From: Nocardiopsis sp. JB363
GTDB lineage: Bacteria > Actinomycetota > Actinomycetes > Streptosporangiales > Streptosporangiaceae
Assembly (NCBI RefSeq): GCF_900143625.1
Contig: NZ_FRFF01000111.1
Span: 1-36,607 of the forward strand
Direction of reading: 5' to 3'
Length of the DNA: 36,607 nucleotides
Under the pieces are notes generated by a model. The model saw only the letters and a list, made by a program, of their open reading frames with translations. It did no database searches and had not been told where the DNA came from. Position numbers and translations under genes: made by a program. Shown in pieces: positions 14,611 through 22,324 of the stretch. Positions within the stretch are counted from its first letter, which is position 1. Each line of letters starts with the position of its first letter.

Positions 14611-15855
14611 TCAGACGAACCTGGAGCTGCGTACCGGCCCGGAGGTCATGGAGGGCAACCTCGGACCGTCCGCCCACCGCTGGGCCACCGCTTCGGTGAA
14701 GGGCGCCAGGCCGGGGTCGCTCTCCTCCGGTTCGAGCGCGGTGATCTCCTCGGCGATCTCCTCCTCGGGGCGCTCGTCGGCCGGGTCGCGGACGACGTCA
14801 CCGTCCACGACACGGAGGTTCTCGCCCCACGGAGAGTTCACGCTCTGGTGCAGAACCGAGACCACGTCGGCGGCGACACCCGGAGGTTCGGTCCAGCAGG
14901 AGGCGTGCTCGAACAGGACCTGGCCCGGTGACCGAGGAACCAGGGACCGACGCAGGTCGGCGTCGCTGTCGTTCAGATCGTAGGCCACCACCAGGGCGTC
15001 CGAGCGTTCCGGATCGATCGGGACCACGGGCAGATCCAGCAGCCGTGCGGTGGCCAGACCCAGGACGCGGCTGGAACGGTCCGGCAACGGCATCACCGCG
15101 TCGGGAGTGCGCCCGCCCGCGGCCAAGGCCGCGGCCAAGTCGGCGATCCCGGTGCGACAGCTCTGGTAGCCGTCACCGAGGTAGGCGAAGCGTCCGGTCA
15201 TCCCCTCGTCGAAGCCGTACGGGGAGATCTGCCCCAGGACGGCGCCGGTCAGTGCGAAATGCCATCCACGCAGATCACGATGGTCCATGGGGCCGGCACC
15301 CCGGGCCGCTTCGGCCCGCTCGACCATGAGGGTGATCCGGTGGTGGGCCAGGTCCCAGGACTCGTCCTCGGGGGTGAGGAGGTCGTCGAGGAGCCCGCGT
15401 GCGGTATCGATGTCGCCGGAACACAGCGTGTTGTACGCCAGGAGGTATCCGCCGGGCCAGTCCGGAAGTGGGCCGTCCCAGGTCCGTAGCGCGCGTACCG
15501 CGTCCTCGTGGCGCTCCAGGTCCTCCAATGCCGAGGTGAGTTCCCACAGGATCGGGGCGGCCTCCGGTGCGCTGTCCCGGCCCGTTCGCAGAGCGGGGAT
15601 CGCCAGGTGCGGCAGGCCCGCCTCCAGGCATGCGTGACCGAAGTCGTAGCAGGCCTGCGGAGCGTCCGGCCGTTCCAGGAGTGCGTCCGCCGTCGTACTG
15701 AGGTCGGGAAGGTTCGCGGCGCGTCCGACCGCGCCCACGAAGCGTCCGACGTCGGCCGGACGGAGGTCGTCGGACCCTCCTCGCAGCGAGTTCACCGCGG
15801 AGCCCACGTCGCCGGACTCCAAGGTCCGCCATGCCTGGTCGAGATCTGCCGTCAA
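14611..15855 (-). CDS. TPR-like repeat protein of unknown function
   Basis: The TTG at 15855 has GAGG seven bases upstream and gives 414 residues. The first 200 residues are a helical solenoid with TPR-like pairs (AWRTLESGDVGSAVNSLRGG; CYDFGHACLEAGLPHLAIPAL; LWELTSALEDLERHEDAVRAL). The second half (about 205-345) is alpha/beta and includes LGLATARLLDLPVVPID and DALVVAYDLN, vaguely like a phosphoribosyltransferase or Rossmann-like fold. The last 50 residues are acidic, ending RSSRFV. There is no signal peptide or membrane segment, so it is cytoplasmic. I do not recognise the family. It is the first of four minus-strand genes but each neighbour is separated by 200 bases or a terminator, so it is probably its own unit. 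Confidence 0.75.
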   Translation of the reverse strand: MTADLDQAWRTLESGDVGSAVNSLRGGSDDLRPADVGRFVGAVGRAANLPDLSTTADALLERPDAPQACYDFGHACLEAGLPHLAIPALRTGRDSAPEAAPILWELTSALEDLERHEDAVRALRTWDGPLPDWPGGYLLAYNTLCSGDIDTARGLLDDLLTPEDESWDLAHHRITLMVERAEAARGAGPMDHRDLRGWHFALTGAVLGQISPYGFDEGMTGRFAYLGDGYQSCRTGIADLAAALAAGGRTPDAVMPLPDRSSRVLGLATARLLDLPVVPIDPERSDALVVAYDLNDSDADLRRSLVPRSPGQVLFEHASCWTEPPGVAADVVSVLHQSVNSPWGENLRVVDGDVVRDPADERPEEEIAEEITALEPEESDPGLAPFTEAVAQRWADGPRLPSMTSGPVRSSRFV

Positions 15856-16104
15856 GATGTCGCCTCATCGTTCGGGTTCGGGACACCGGATCGCGTCCCA
15901 CCACGTTCCGATGATCACCCGCGGCGCGGGGTTCTGGAGACGACGTTCCCGCTGTTGGAGGGTGCGAAGCGGGTCGAATACCAGTTCCGCGATGTGGAGA
16001 TGTGGTGTTTTTGCCGAGAATTGGTGACCCCGAGTGAATGGGAGAGCGATTTCCGTCGCATAAAGGAGGGTCCGTGCACATTTCGCGGATCGAGGAGAGC
16101 AGAT
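15856..16104. promoter_or_regulatory. Divergent promoter region (TPR-like gene and CHRD gene)
   Basis: These 249 bases separate two divergent starts. The part from about 15960 to 16085 is relatively AT-rich and ends in the ribosome-binding site GAGGAGAG (16092-16099) of the CHRD gene. I cannot assign a convincing -35/-10 pair on either strand. Confidence 0.4.
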
Positions 16105-17052
16105 ATGAGCATGACGGCGGGACGTATGACGGCGACCATGGCGGCGGTCGCGGCGGGACTACTGGCCGCGACACAGGCGACGGCCGCGCACGCGGAGGAG
16201 ACCGAGCAGGCCGAGCCGACGGAACAGGCCGAGCCGACGGAGGGGACGGGGCAGTCGGAACAGGAGGTCCAGGAACCGGAGACCTTCACCAGCGAATTCA
16301 TGGTCGACGCGATCCCGGACATGGTCGTCGACGCCGAGAGCCAGCCGGTCGAGGGGGAGGAGGGCGCCACCGGGACCTACGAGCTCCGACTCAACAGCGA
16401 TGAGGACATCATCTGCTACGACATCGAGCTCTCCGGCGTCACCGGACCCTTCGAGAGCCCGGCCGAGACCGCGACCCACCTGCACGAGGCCGCCGAGGGT
16501 GAGTTCGGCCCGCCGCGTCTGGCCTTCCCCGATCCGGAGGACGGGGGTGACGGCACCATGATCGGCTCCGGCTGCATGGAAGGGCCCTTCACCACTGGGG
16601 TGGAGGACGAAGAGGCGGGCACCGACACCGGTGAGGGCTTCACCGTCGCCCAGATCGAGGAGAACCCCGAGAACTTCTACGTCGACACGCATACCGGCGA
16701 CTACCCGGACGGTGCGGTCCGCGGCCAGCTTCCCGCTGAGGAGGGCGGCTCCGGGGAAGGAACCGGCGGCGGTGACGGCTCCGGCGGCGAAGAGGGCAGC
16801 GGGTCCGAGGGTGACACCGGCTCCGAGGACGGCAGCGGTGGTGAAGAGGGCTCTGGTGGTGACACCGGTGGTGAAGGCGACACCGGCACCGAGGGCGGCG
16901 ACACCGGTGGTGAAGACGAGACGGGCACCGAAGGCGGTGACACCGGTGGTGAAGGCGACACCGGCACCGAGGGTGAGACCGGCACGGAAGGCGGCGGTGA
17001 GGGCTCTGGGGGCGGCACCGATACCGAGGGCGGTGGCGGGACCACCGAGTGA
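16105..17052 (+). CDS. Secreted CHRD-domain protein with Gly/Glu/Thr repeat tail
   Basis: The ATG at 16105 follows GAGGAGAG with a five-base gap; the frame is open far upstream but there it is a shadow of the divergent gene. The 315-residue product begins with a Sec signal peptide (cleavage after TAAHA, residue 30). An acidic spacer with AEPTEQAEPTE repeats comes next. A CHRD domain (about 55-210) ends in the hallmark FYVDTHTGDYPDGAVRGQL. Its two Cys could form a disulfide. The final 100 residues are almost only Gly, Asp, Glu, Thr and Ser, built from GGDTGGEGDTGTE-type units. There is no LPxTG or membrane anchor. CHRD domains occur in secreted actinobacterial proteins of unclear role, so binding or structural function is only inferred. 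Confidence 0.88.
   Translation: MSMTAGRMTATMAAVAAGLLAATQATAAHAEETEQAEPTEQAEPTEGTGQSEQEVQEPETFTSEFMVDAIPDMVVDAESQPVEGEEGATGTYELRLNSDEDIICYDIELSGVTGPFESPAETATHLHEAAEGEFGPPRLAFPDPEDGGDGTMIGSGCMEGPFTTGVEDEEAGTDTGEGFTVAQIEENPENFYVDTHTGDYPDGAVRGQLPAEEGGSGEGTGGGDGSGGEEGSGSEGDTGSEDGSGGEEGSGGDTGGEGDTGTEGGDTGGEDETGTEGGDTGGEGDTGTEGETGTEGGGEGSGGGTDTEGGGGTTE
16795..17050 (+). repeat. In-frame repeat encoding the Gly/Asp/Glu/Thr tail of the CHRD protein
   Basis: Short related units such as GACACCGGTGGTGAAGGCGA and GACACCGGCACCGAGGGCGG recur with a length that is a multiple of three, so copy-number change would keep the frame. The codons vary between copies, so the repeats are not fresh duplications throughout. 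Confidence 0.75.
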
Positions 17053-17314
17053 CCGATCCACACCATGACGACCGGCTCTTCGGTCGTGAGGCGACGTGGC
17101 GGGGCCCCGAACCATCGGGTCTCCGCCACGTCCATGCCCGGTCGAACGAAGAACCCCTGTTCAGTGGGGGTCGGTGGCGTTGATGTCGACCCCTGTGACC
17201 CGCGGACTCGGCCGGCCTCGGAGGAATTCCGTCGTGCCCCGTCACCCGCTTCGGAGATGGGTGTTCCCGCCAGGGCGCCGATCCGGTCCTCGACCCGGCG
17301 GGCTCCTGGTCCGG
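17053..17314. other. Intergenic region between convergent CHRD and DUF418 genes
   Basis: GGGGTCG (17167-17173) pairs with CGACCCC (17187-17193) around a 13-base loop, a weak terminator candidate 115 bases past the CHRD stop. I see nothing else convincing. Confidence 0.35.
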
Positions 17315-18529
17315 CTAGGTCGAACCCTTGCCGGCGGCGAGCCGGCGCGCCCTACGCCCGCCGTACACTCCTCGCCGCATCAACTGATCCAGGGGGCCGG
17401 GGCGGTTCCGTGACTCCAGGAACGCGGCCGCCAGCAGGCTCATCGACCACGCCAGTGTGGCCACCAGGAGTGCCCCCGCGGCACCCACCGTGTCGCCCAG
17501 CCCCACCAGGTCGGTGTGCAGGACGACGGCGACCAGCACCGAATTCAGGAGATAGAAGGTGAGCGACCGTTTGCCCATGGCGGCGACCGACTTGGTCAGC
17601 GGGCCCTGGGTCCGGTCCAGCCTGATACTCCACAGGGCGAACAGGGCCGCGTAACCGGCGCCGCCCAAGACCCCGGTGAGCACCTGAAGCGCCATGAACA
17701 ACCCCTCGGTGATCATGTCCGGGGAGATCACGCCCAACGCGCTCAGGGCAGAGGGCACCGCGCTGAGCACGGACACGCCGATACCGATCACCGCGACCTT
17801 GGTGAGCAGGCCCTTGTGCGCGGCCGGGTCGTCCAACAGCCCGGCACGTCCCGCTCGGTAACCGAGGACCACCAAGAGCAGCAGTGGGTACGCGAAGGCG
17901 AGGAACAGCGGGCTGAAGGGCAGCCCCACCACACGGCCGATCCAGTCCTCGGCGGTCAGGTACCCGGGTAGCGCGAACGCCTCCGGCCCCTGCGTCGCGT
18001 TGCCCACGCTCATCCCGACCATCGAGATCGGCACGGTGATCACGTAGAACACCGCGAACACCACCCCTGCTCGCACGATCGCCTTGTCGGAACGCAGCAG
18101 CAACCAACCGGTGACCAGCGCCGCCAGACCATAGGACGTGAGGATCTCGCCGGGGAAGACGAGGAGGGCGTGCACGGCGCCGAACAGCAGCAGGAAGAAG
18201 CCCCGTCGCCGCAGCAACCTACGGATCTCCTGGTCGGAGGTGCCCCGGGCCCGCTGCCGGGAGACCATCCAGGCCATCCCGTAACCGAACAGGATGGCGA
18301 ACATCGGGAAGGAACGGTTGTCCAGGAACAACGTGGTGAACAGGGCGGCGAGCCGGTCCTGCGCGGGCTCGCCGGACACGTCCACACCGAAGCCGACCCC
18401 GGCGTACACACCCGCGTAGGCCATGGCGATGAGCAACAGCATGACACCGCGTGCCAGGTCGGGGGCGAGCTTGCGCGTCGCCCTCGGCGGGATCACGGAA
18501 CCGGTGGAACCGTTCGTTGGTGCCGACAT
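17315..18529 (-). CDS. DUF418-family membrane protein (YeiB-like)
   Basis: The ATG at 18529 (MSAPTNGSTG) gives 404 residues, the usual length of the family, with AGAGGA about nine bases upstream; the frame extends upstream but in non-coding composition. There are about ten hydrophobic helices. The N-terminal segment APDLARGVMLLLIAMAYAG, the loop LFLDNRSFPMFAILFGYGMAWM and the C-terminal GKRSLTFYLLNSVLVAVVLHT match the DUF418 pattern (RxxxLFxxLFGxG ... GRxxLTxYLxQS). These proteins are related to acyltransferase-3-like membrane proteins and are of unknown function. It is divergent from dhaK. A 16-bp perfect palindrome overlaps its start codon. The C-terminal tail is strongly basic and cytoplasmic. 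Confidence 0.85.
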   Translation of the reverse strand: MSAPTNGSTGSVIPPRATRKLAPDLARGVMLLLIAMAYAGVYAGVGFGVDVSGEPAQDRLAALFTTLFLDNRSFPMFAILFGYGMAWMVSRQRARGTSDQEIRRLLRRRGFFLLLFGAVHALLVFPGEILTSYGLAALVTGWLLLRSDKAIVRAGVVFAVFYVITVPISMVGMSVGNATQGPEAFALPGYLTAEDWIGRVVGLPFSPLFLAFAYPLLLLVVLGYRAGRAGLLDDPAAHKGLLTKVAVIGIGVSVLSAVPSALSALGVISPDMITEGLFMALQVLTGVLGGAGYAALFALWSIRLDRTQGPLTKSVAAMGKRSLTFYLLNSVLVAVVLHTDLVGLGDTVGAAGALLVATLAWSMSLLAAAFLESRNRPGPLDQLMRRGVYGGRRARRLAAGKGST

Positions 18530-18540
18530 GTCGACATGTC
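18525..18540. promoter_or_regulatory. 16-bp perfect palindrome overlapping the DUF418 start codon
   Basis: GACATGTCGACATGTC is fully self-complementary and contains the DUF418 ATG and the bases just before it. It could be a repressor operator or an mRNA hairpin that hides the start codon. Confidence 0.5.
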
Positions 18541-18675
18541 CTCTCTCGACCGAAGTGGTCCTGGGTCCGGCGGTGCCGTCGGGTTTCAGTCTCCGTTGGC
18601 AGAGGGGAAGGGCGCATCGGTCGGCAGGCCGGCCGACCGGCCGGATCGGGCCGCCGCCGATAGGTCGGTCGGCCA

Positions 18676-18691
18676 CGATCGGATCCGATCG
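18676..18691. promoter_or_regulatory. 16-bp perfect palindrome in the DUF418/dhaK divergent region
   Basis: CGATCGGATCCGATCG is fully self-complementary, 116 bases before dhaK and 146 before the DUF418 start. An imperfect cluster of CGGTCGGC/GCCGACCG inverted repeats lies between the two palindromes (about 18617-18660). This suggests an operator-rich shared promoter. Confidence 0.45.
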
Positions 18692-18807
18692 ATGGGAGGC
18701 CCCGGGCGTGGGACGCGTCGAAAAGCGGGTAGGCCGTGTGGGCGGGGCACGGCGCCATGCCCGCGGCGCGGTGACCCGGCCAGAACTCCGACCATCCGGG
18801 AGGCGGC

Positions 18808-19803
18808 ATGAGCCGGTTCTTCATGAACGAGAGAGAGACCCTCGTCGAACAGGCGTTGGAGGGGCTCGTCGAAGCCCACAGCGGCCTGATCGACGTCCAC
18901 ACCGATCCACTGTTCGTCACCCGGCGCGTGCCCGCCCCGGGCAAGGTCGCCTTGGTATCGGGTGGTGGATCAGGGCACGAACCCCTGCACACCGGGTTCG
19001 TCGGCCAGGGCATGCTCGACGCGGCGGTGCCCGGTGACGTCTTCGCCAGCCCCACGGCCCTACAGGTGCGCGCGGCGATCCAGGCCGCCGACACCGGAGA
19101 GGGCACGGTGATGGTCGTCAAGAACTACACCGGGGACGTCCTTAACTTTTCCATCGCCGCCGAGCTCCTCTCCGAGACGCATCGGGTCGAACAAGTGCTG
19201 GTCGATGACGACCTGGCCACGCAGAAGGAGGACGAGGGAGGGCCCGGCCGGCGCGGTACCGCCGCGGTGGTCGCGGTCGAGAAGATCTGCGGCGCGGCGG
19301 CCGAGGCGGGGGCACCCATCGTCGAGGTGCGGGAACTGGGCCGGGAAGTGGTGGCGCGCTCGGCGACGCTCGGTGTCTCGTTCGAGGCGTGCACGAACCC
19401 GATGACCGGACGGCGCTCCTTCGACCTGGACCCCGGACAGATGGAGTTCGGCGTGGGCATCCACGGTGAACGAGGCATCGAGACCCGGCCGATCACCGGC
19501 GCCGCGGAACTCGTGGAGAGTCTGGTGACGCCCCTGGTGGAGTCGGTGGGACTGAAACGCGGCGACGCGGTCTTGGCGATCGTCAACGGCCTGGGCGCCA
19601 CCCACGGACTCGAACTGGGGGTGGCGGCCCGCGAGACCAGACGGGTCCTGGACGGGCTGGGGATCGGCGTCGCCCGTTCCCTGGTCGGCCCGTACGTGAC
19701 CTCGTTGGACATGAAGGGGTTGTCGATCACGCTCACCGCGTTGACCGACGACCTGGTGAAGTTCTGGGACGCGCCGGTGCGTACCCCGGCGCTGGTGTGG
19801 TGA
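18808..19803 (+). CDS. dhaK: Dihydroxyacetone kinase subunit DhaK
   Basis: This 331-residue subunit binds dihydroxyacetone covalently through a histidine for phosphorylation to dihydroxyacetone phosphate. SGGGSGHEPLHTGFVG (about 51-66) is the N-terminal substrate/phosphate loop with the conserved GSGHEP. KNYTGDVLNF follows, and GIHGERGI contains His219, equivalent to the substrate-linking His218 of Escherichia coli DhaK. Length is normal for the K subunit of PTS-type enzymes. GGGAGG lies four bases upstream of the ATG. It is followed 14 bases later by dhaL. It sits across a palindrome-rich divergent promoter from DUF418. No transcription factor or glycerol gene adjoins it. Confidence 0.93.
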   Translation: MSRFFMNERETLVEQALEGLVEAHSGLIDVHTDPLFVTRRVPAPGKVALVSGGGSGHEPLHTGFVGQGMLDAAVPGDVFASPTALQVRAAIQAADTGEGTVMVVKNYTGDVLNFSIAAELLSETHRVEQVLVDDDLATQKEDEGGPGRRGTAAVVAVEKICGAAAEAGAPIVEVRELGREVVARSATLGVSFEACTNPMTGRRSFDLDPGQMEFGVGIHGERGIETRPITGAAELVESLVTPLVESVGLKRGDAVLAIVNGLGATHGLELGVAARETRRVLDGLGIGVARSLVGPYVTSLDMKGLSITLTALTDDLVKFWDAPVRTPALVW

Positions 19804-19817
19804 GGGGAGTGGTGGAC

Positions 19818-20447
19818 ATGACGGGTGACGGGAACGGGACCGACCTGACCGGCGCGGAGGCCAAGGCATGGCTGCTCGCGTTCGCCGAACGGGTGGTCGC
19901 CGGGGCCGACGAGCTCACCGAACTGGATCGGAGGGCCGGGGACGGCGACTTCGGGTGGAACATCTCCTCCGCGCTCAAACGGGGGCGTGAGGGGTTGGCG
20001 GGGACCGAGGGCGAACATCCGGCCCAGGTGTTCCAGACCGTCTCCGACGCCTTCCTCGCCTCCGGCGGTACCAGTGGTCCGCTGTTCGGTCTGTGGTTCG
20101 GCCGGCTCGGAGCGGGACCCTCCGCCCCCTGGGACGTTCCAGCGCTGGGCGCGGCCTTCGGTATGGCCACCGGTGCCGTACGAAGGCTCGGCAAGGCCGA
20201 AGTGGGACACAAGACCATGGTGGACGCGATGGCACCGGCCACCGACGCGCTCACCGAGACCACCTCGGGCACCTGGCGGGAAGCGGTGGTGGACGCGGCA
20301 CGAGCCGCCCGCGCCGGCGCGGACTCCACCAGCGGGATGATCGCGCACCGAGGACGCGCCAGCTACCTGGGGGAACGGGCACAGGACGTGCTCGACCCGG
20401 GTGCGGTGGCCGTGGCGTGGTTCTTCGAGTCGGCCGAGGGGGCCTGA
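19818..20447 (+). CDS. dhaL: Dihydroxyacetone kinase ADP-binding subunit DhaL
   Basis: The ATG at 19818 (GGGGAG eight bases upstream) gives 209 residues, the normal DhaL length; the GTG at 19797 overlapping dhaK would add seven. Visible are DRRAGDGDFGWN (about 43-54; the Asp residues bind Mg-ADP), GGTSGPLFG (80-88) and GHKTMVDAMAP (around 133-143). DhaL carries the tightly bound ADP that is re-phosphorylated by the PTS protein DhaM. No dhaM gene follows in this operon, so the phosphoryl donor must be encoded elsewhere or differ. It is co-transcribed with dhaK. Confidence 0.93.
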   Translation: MTGDGNGTDLTGAEAKAWLLAFAERVVAGADELTELDRRAGDGDFGWNISSALKRGREGLAGTEGEHPAQVFQTVSDAFLASGGTSGPLFGLWFGRLGAGPSAPWDVPALGAAFGMATGAVRRLGKAEVGHKTMVDAMAPATDALTETTSGTWREAVVDAARAARAGADSTSGMIAHRGRASYLGERAQDVLDPGAVAVAWFFESAEGA

Positions 20448-20492
20448 GGGGAGCACGCATCCCTGGACCGATAACCTCCCGTTCCGCGGATC

Positions 20493-20558
20493 GAGAACAC
20501 GGGCCGAGAACACGGAGCGTGTAAGCGATCCGAAGAACACGGGCCGAAAAACGCGGGC
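20493..20558 (+). repeat. Two pairs of 13-bp tandem repeats before the SDR gene
   Basis: Units of the type GAGAACACGGGCC start at 20493, 20506, 20533 and 20546, that is two tandem pairs with a 13-base period separated by 14 bases. GAACACGGGCCGA is exact at 20495-20507 and 20535-20547. They fill the gap between dhaL and the SDR gene and could be direct-repeat binding sites. Confidence 0.55.
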
Positions 20559-20570
20559 CCGGAGCGAGGG

Positions 20571-21341
20571 ATGAACATGAGAGAGACCGAGAGTGAATCC
20601 GGCGACCACAAGGTCGTCGTGATCACCGGAGCCGGAGCGGGGATCGGTCGTGTCACCGCGCGACGCCTGCTCGAAGACGGTCATGCGGTGATCCTGGCGG
20701 GCCGTCGTGCCGCGACCCTGGAGGAGACGGCCGAGAGTCGCCCCGGGGCCACGGTCGTGGAGACCGACGTGACCTCGCCGGAGTCGGTGCGGTCGCTGTT
20801 CCGGGAGGTACGTGAACGCCATGGGCGCGTGGACGTGCTGTTCAACAACGCCGGTGTGTTCGGGCCCGCGGCGTCGGTGGACGAGATCTCCGACGAGGAC
20901 TGGCGGGAGGTCCTGGACACCAACGTCACCGGGGCGCTGTACTGCGCCCGAGAGGCCGCGGTGCTCATGCGCGACCAGGAACCCCGTGGTGGCCGGATCA
21001 TCAACAACGGGTCCGTTTCGGCGCACGTGCCTCGGCCGTCGAGCGTGGCGTACACGGTGAGCAAGCACGCCATCAGCGGACTCACCGCCTCCATGAACCT
21101 GGATCTGCGCGGGCACGGCATCGCGTGCACCCAGATCGACATCGGCAACGCCGCCACCGCCATGACCGCGGGGTTCGGCGCCAACGCCCGCCAGGCCGAC
21201 GGTTCGGTGCGCCCCGAACCCACCATCGACGCCGTGCACGTCGCCGACACCCTCGCGCACATCGTGTCCCTGCCGTTGGACGTCAACGTTCCCACCCTGA
21301 CGGTGATGGCTCGGGAGATGCCCTTCGCCGGCCGCGGCTGA
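20571..21341 (+). CDS. Short-chain dehydrogenase/reductase (classical SDR)
   Basis: The 256-residue NAD(P)-dependent oxidoreductase shows TGAGAGIG (glycine-rich loop, about 19-26) and NNAG (about 90-93). The catalytic Ser is in NNGSVSAH, with Tyr and Lys in YTVSK (about 162-166). AGRR after the second strand suggests NADP(H). The C terminus lacks the usual long substrate lid. Two ATG starts, 20571 and 20577, are possible; GGAG and GAGG suit the first and second respectively. It lies 123 bases after dhaL on the same strand, with repeats between, so an operon is possible but not certain. The substrate is unknown; a polyol or triose is suggested only by the neighbours. Confidence 0.88.
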   Translation: MNMRETESESGDHKVVVITGAGAGIGRVTARRLLEDGHAVILAGRRAATLEETAESRPGATVVETDVTSPESVRSLFREVRERHGRVDVLFNNAGVFGPAASVDEISDEDWREVLDTNVTGALYCAREAAVLMRDQEPRGGRIINNGSVSAHVPRPSSVAYTVSKHAISGLTASMNLDLRGHGIACTQIDIGNAATAMTAGFGANARQADGSVRPEPTIDAVHVADTLAHIVSLPLDVNVPTLTVMAREMPFAGRG

Positions 21342-21420
21342 CCTCGGTACGCCAACGAAATCCCACCCGCCTCACCCGCCCCGGACCTTTCCGAAATCGC
21401 GGGGTGGGGGCGTCCCCGCT

Positions 21421-21432
21421 GTGCTAACGTCG
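21421..21432 (+). promoter_or_regulatory. Extended -10 promoter candidate of the ABC operon
   Basis: TGCTAACGTCGC contains an extended -10 of the form TGnTAACGT. The same 12 bases recur at 30600-30611, also upstream of a plus-strand gene. It lies about 90 bases before the first permease start. Confidence 0.4.
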
Positions 21433-21517
21433 CTCCCCCGAGGCGACCCGGACCTGGCCCCCTGGCCCAGGGACGTGCCGAATGCACGTTCTCCAGCCAA
21501 GAAGGGGAGTCGCGCCC

Positions 21518-22324
21518 GTGCGTGTCCACTTCGCGGTGTACGCCCGAGGGCTACGCCGCCACTCGACCTACCGTGCCGCGCTGATCGCCGGCCTCATCAC
21601 CAACTCGGTCTTCGGCGCCATCAACGCGATGGTCCTGCTCGCCGTATTCGCCGCGCGTCCACAGATCAACGGATACGACGCCACCGACGCCGTCACCCAG
21701 GTGTTCGTCGGGCAGATGCTCATCACGGTCACCATGATCGTCAGCGCCGCGCCCTCACTCGACCTCGCCGAGCGCATCCGCACCGGTGAGGTCGCCAACG
21801 ACCTGCTCCGCCCGGTCTCCCTCCAAGGATGGTGCCTGGCACAGGACCTGGGCCGGGCCACGTTCGGTTTCCTCTTCCGCGGAGTCCCCACGTTCCTGAT
21901 CGGTGTGGTCCTGTTCGGCGCGGTGGTGCCCAACGAGGTGGCGGGGGCGCTGGCGTTCCTGGTCTCGGTGATCCTCGCCGCGCTGGTCGGTTTCGCCCTG
22001 CGCTACCTGTACTCGCTCTGCGGGTTCTGGATGCTGGACAGCCGTGGCGTGTGGGTGGTCGCCGGGCTGATCGGGCCGGTGGCCGCGGGGATGATCCTGC
22101 CGCTGCCCTTGTTCCCACCGGTGATCGGAGAAGTCCTGAGGCTGCTGCCGTGGGCCTCGTTGGTGCAGATCCCCGCCGAGATCCTCCTCGGTAAGGAGTC
22201 CCTGCCCGGCGGGGGTGTTCTGGGCGGTCTGGCCCTCCAAACGCTGTGGGCGGCGCTGTTGCTCGGCCTGGGTGCCTGGATCACCGCCACGGCCACGCGC
22301 AGGGTGGTGATCCAGGGTGGCTGA
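21518..22324 (+). CDS. ABC-2 type transporter permease (first of two)
   Basis: I chose the GTG at 21518, which has GGGGAG nine bases upstream, over the ATG at 21482. The 268-residue product has six hydrophobic helices: about 20-45, 50-75, 105-130, 135-165, 170-195 and 230-255. The cytoplasmic loop LAERIRTGEVANDLLRPVS is characteristic of the ABC-2 family transporter proteins (pfam06182). With the next two genes it forms a complete exporter: permease, permease, ATPase. The stop overlaps the start of the next permease. The substrate cannot be inferred; drug, lipid or surface-polymer export are all known for such systems. Confidence 0.88.
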   Translation: MRVHFAVYARGLRRHSTYRAALIAGLITNSVFGAINAMVLLAVFAARPQINGYDATDAVTQVFVGQMLITVTMIVSAAPSLDLAERIRTGEVANDLLRPVSLQGWCLAQDLGRATFGFLFRGVPTFLIGVVLFGAVVPNEVAGALAFLVSVILAALVGFALRYLYSLCGFWMLDSRGVWVVAGLIGPVAAGMILPLPLFPPVIGEVLRLLPWASLVQIPAEILLGKESLPGGGVLGGLALQTLWAALLLGLGAWITATATRRVVIQGG

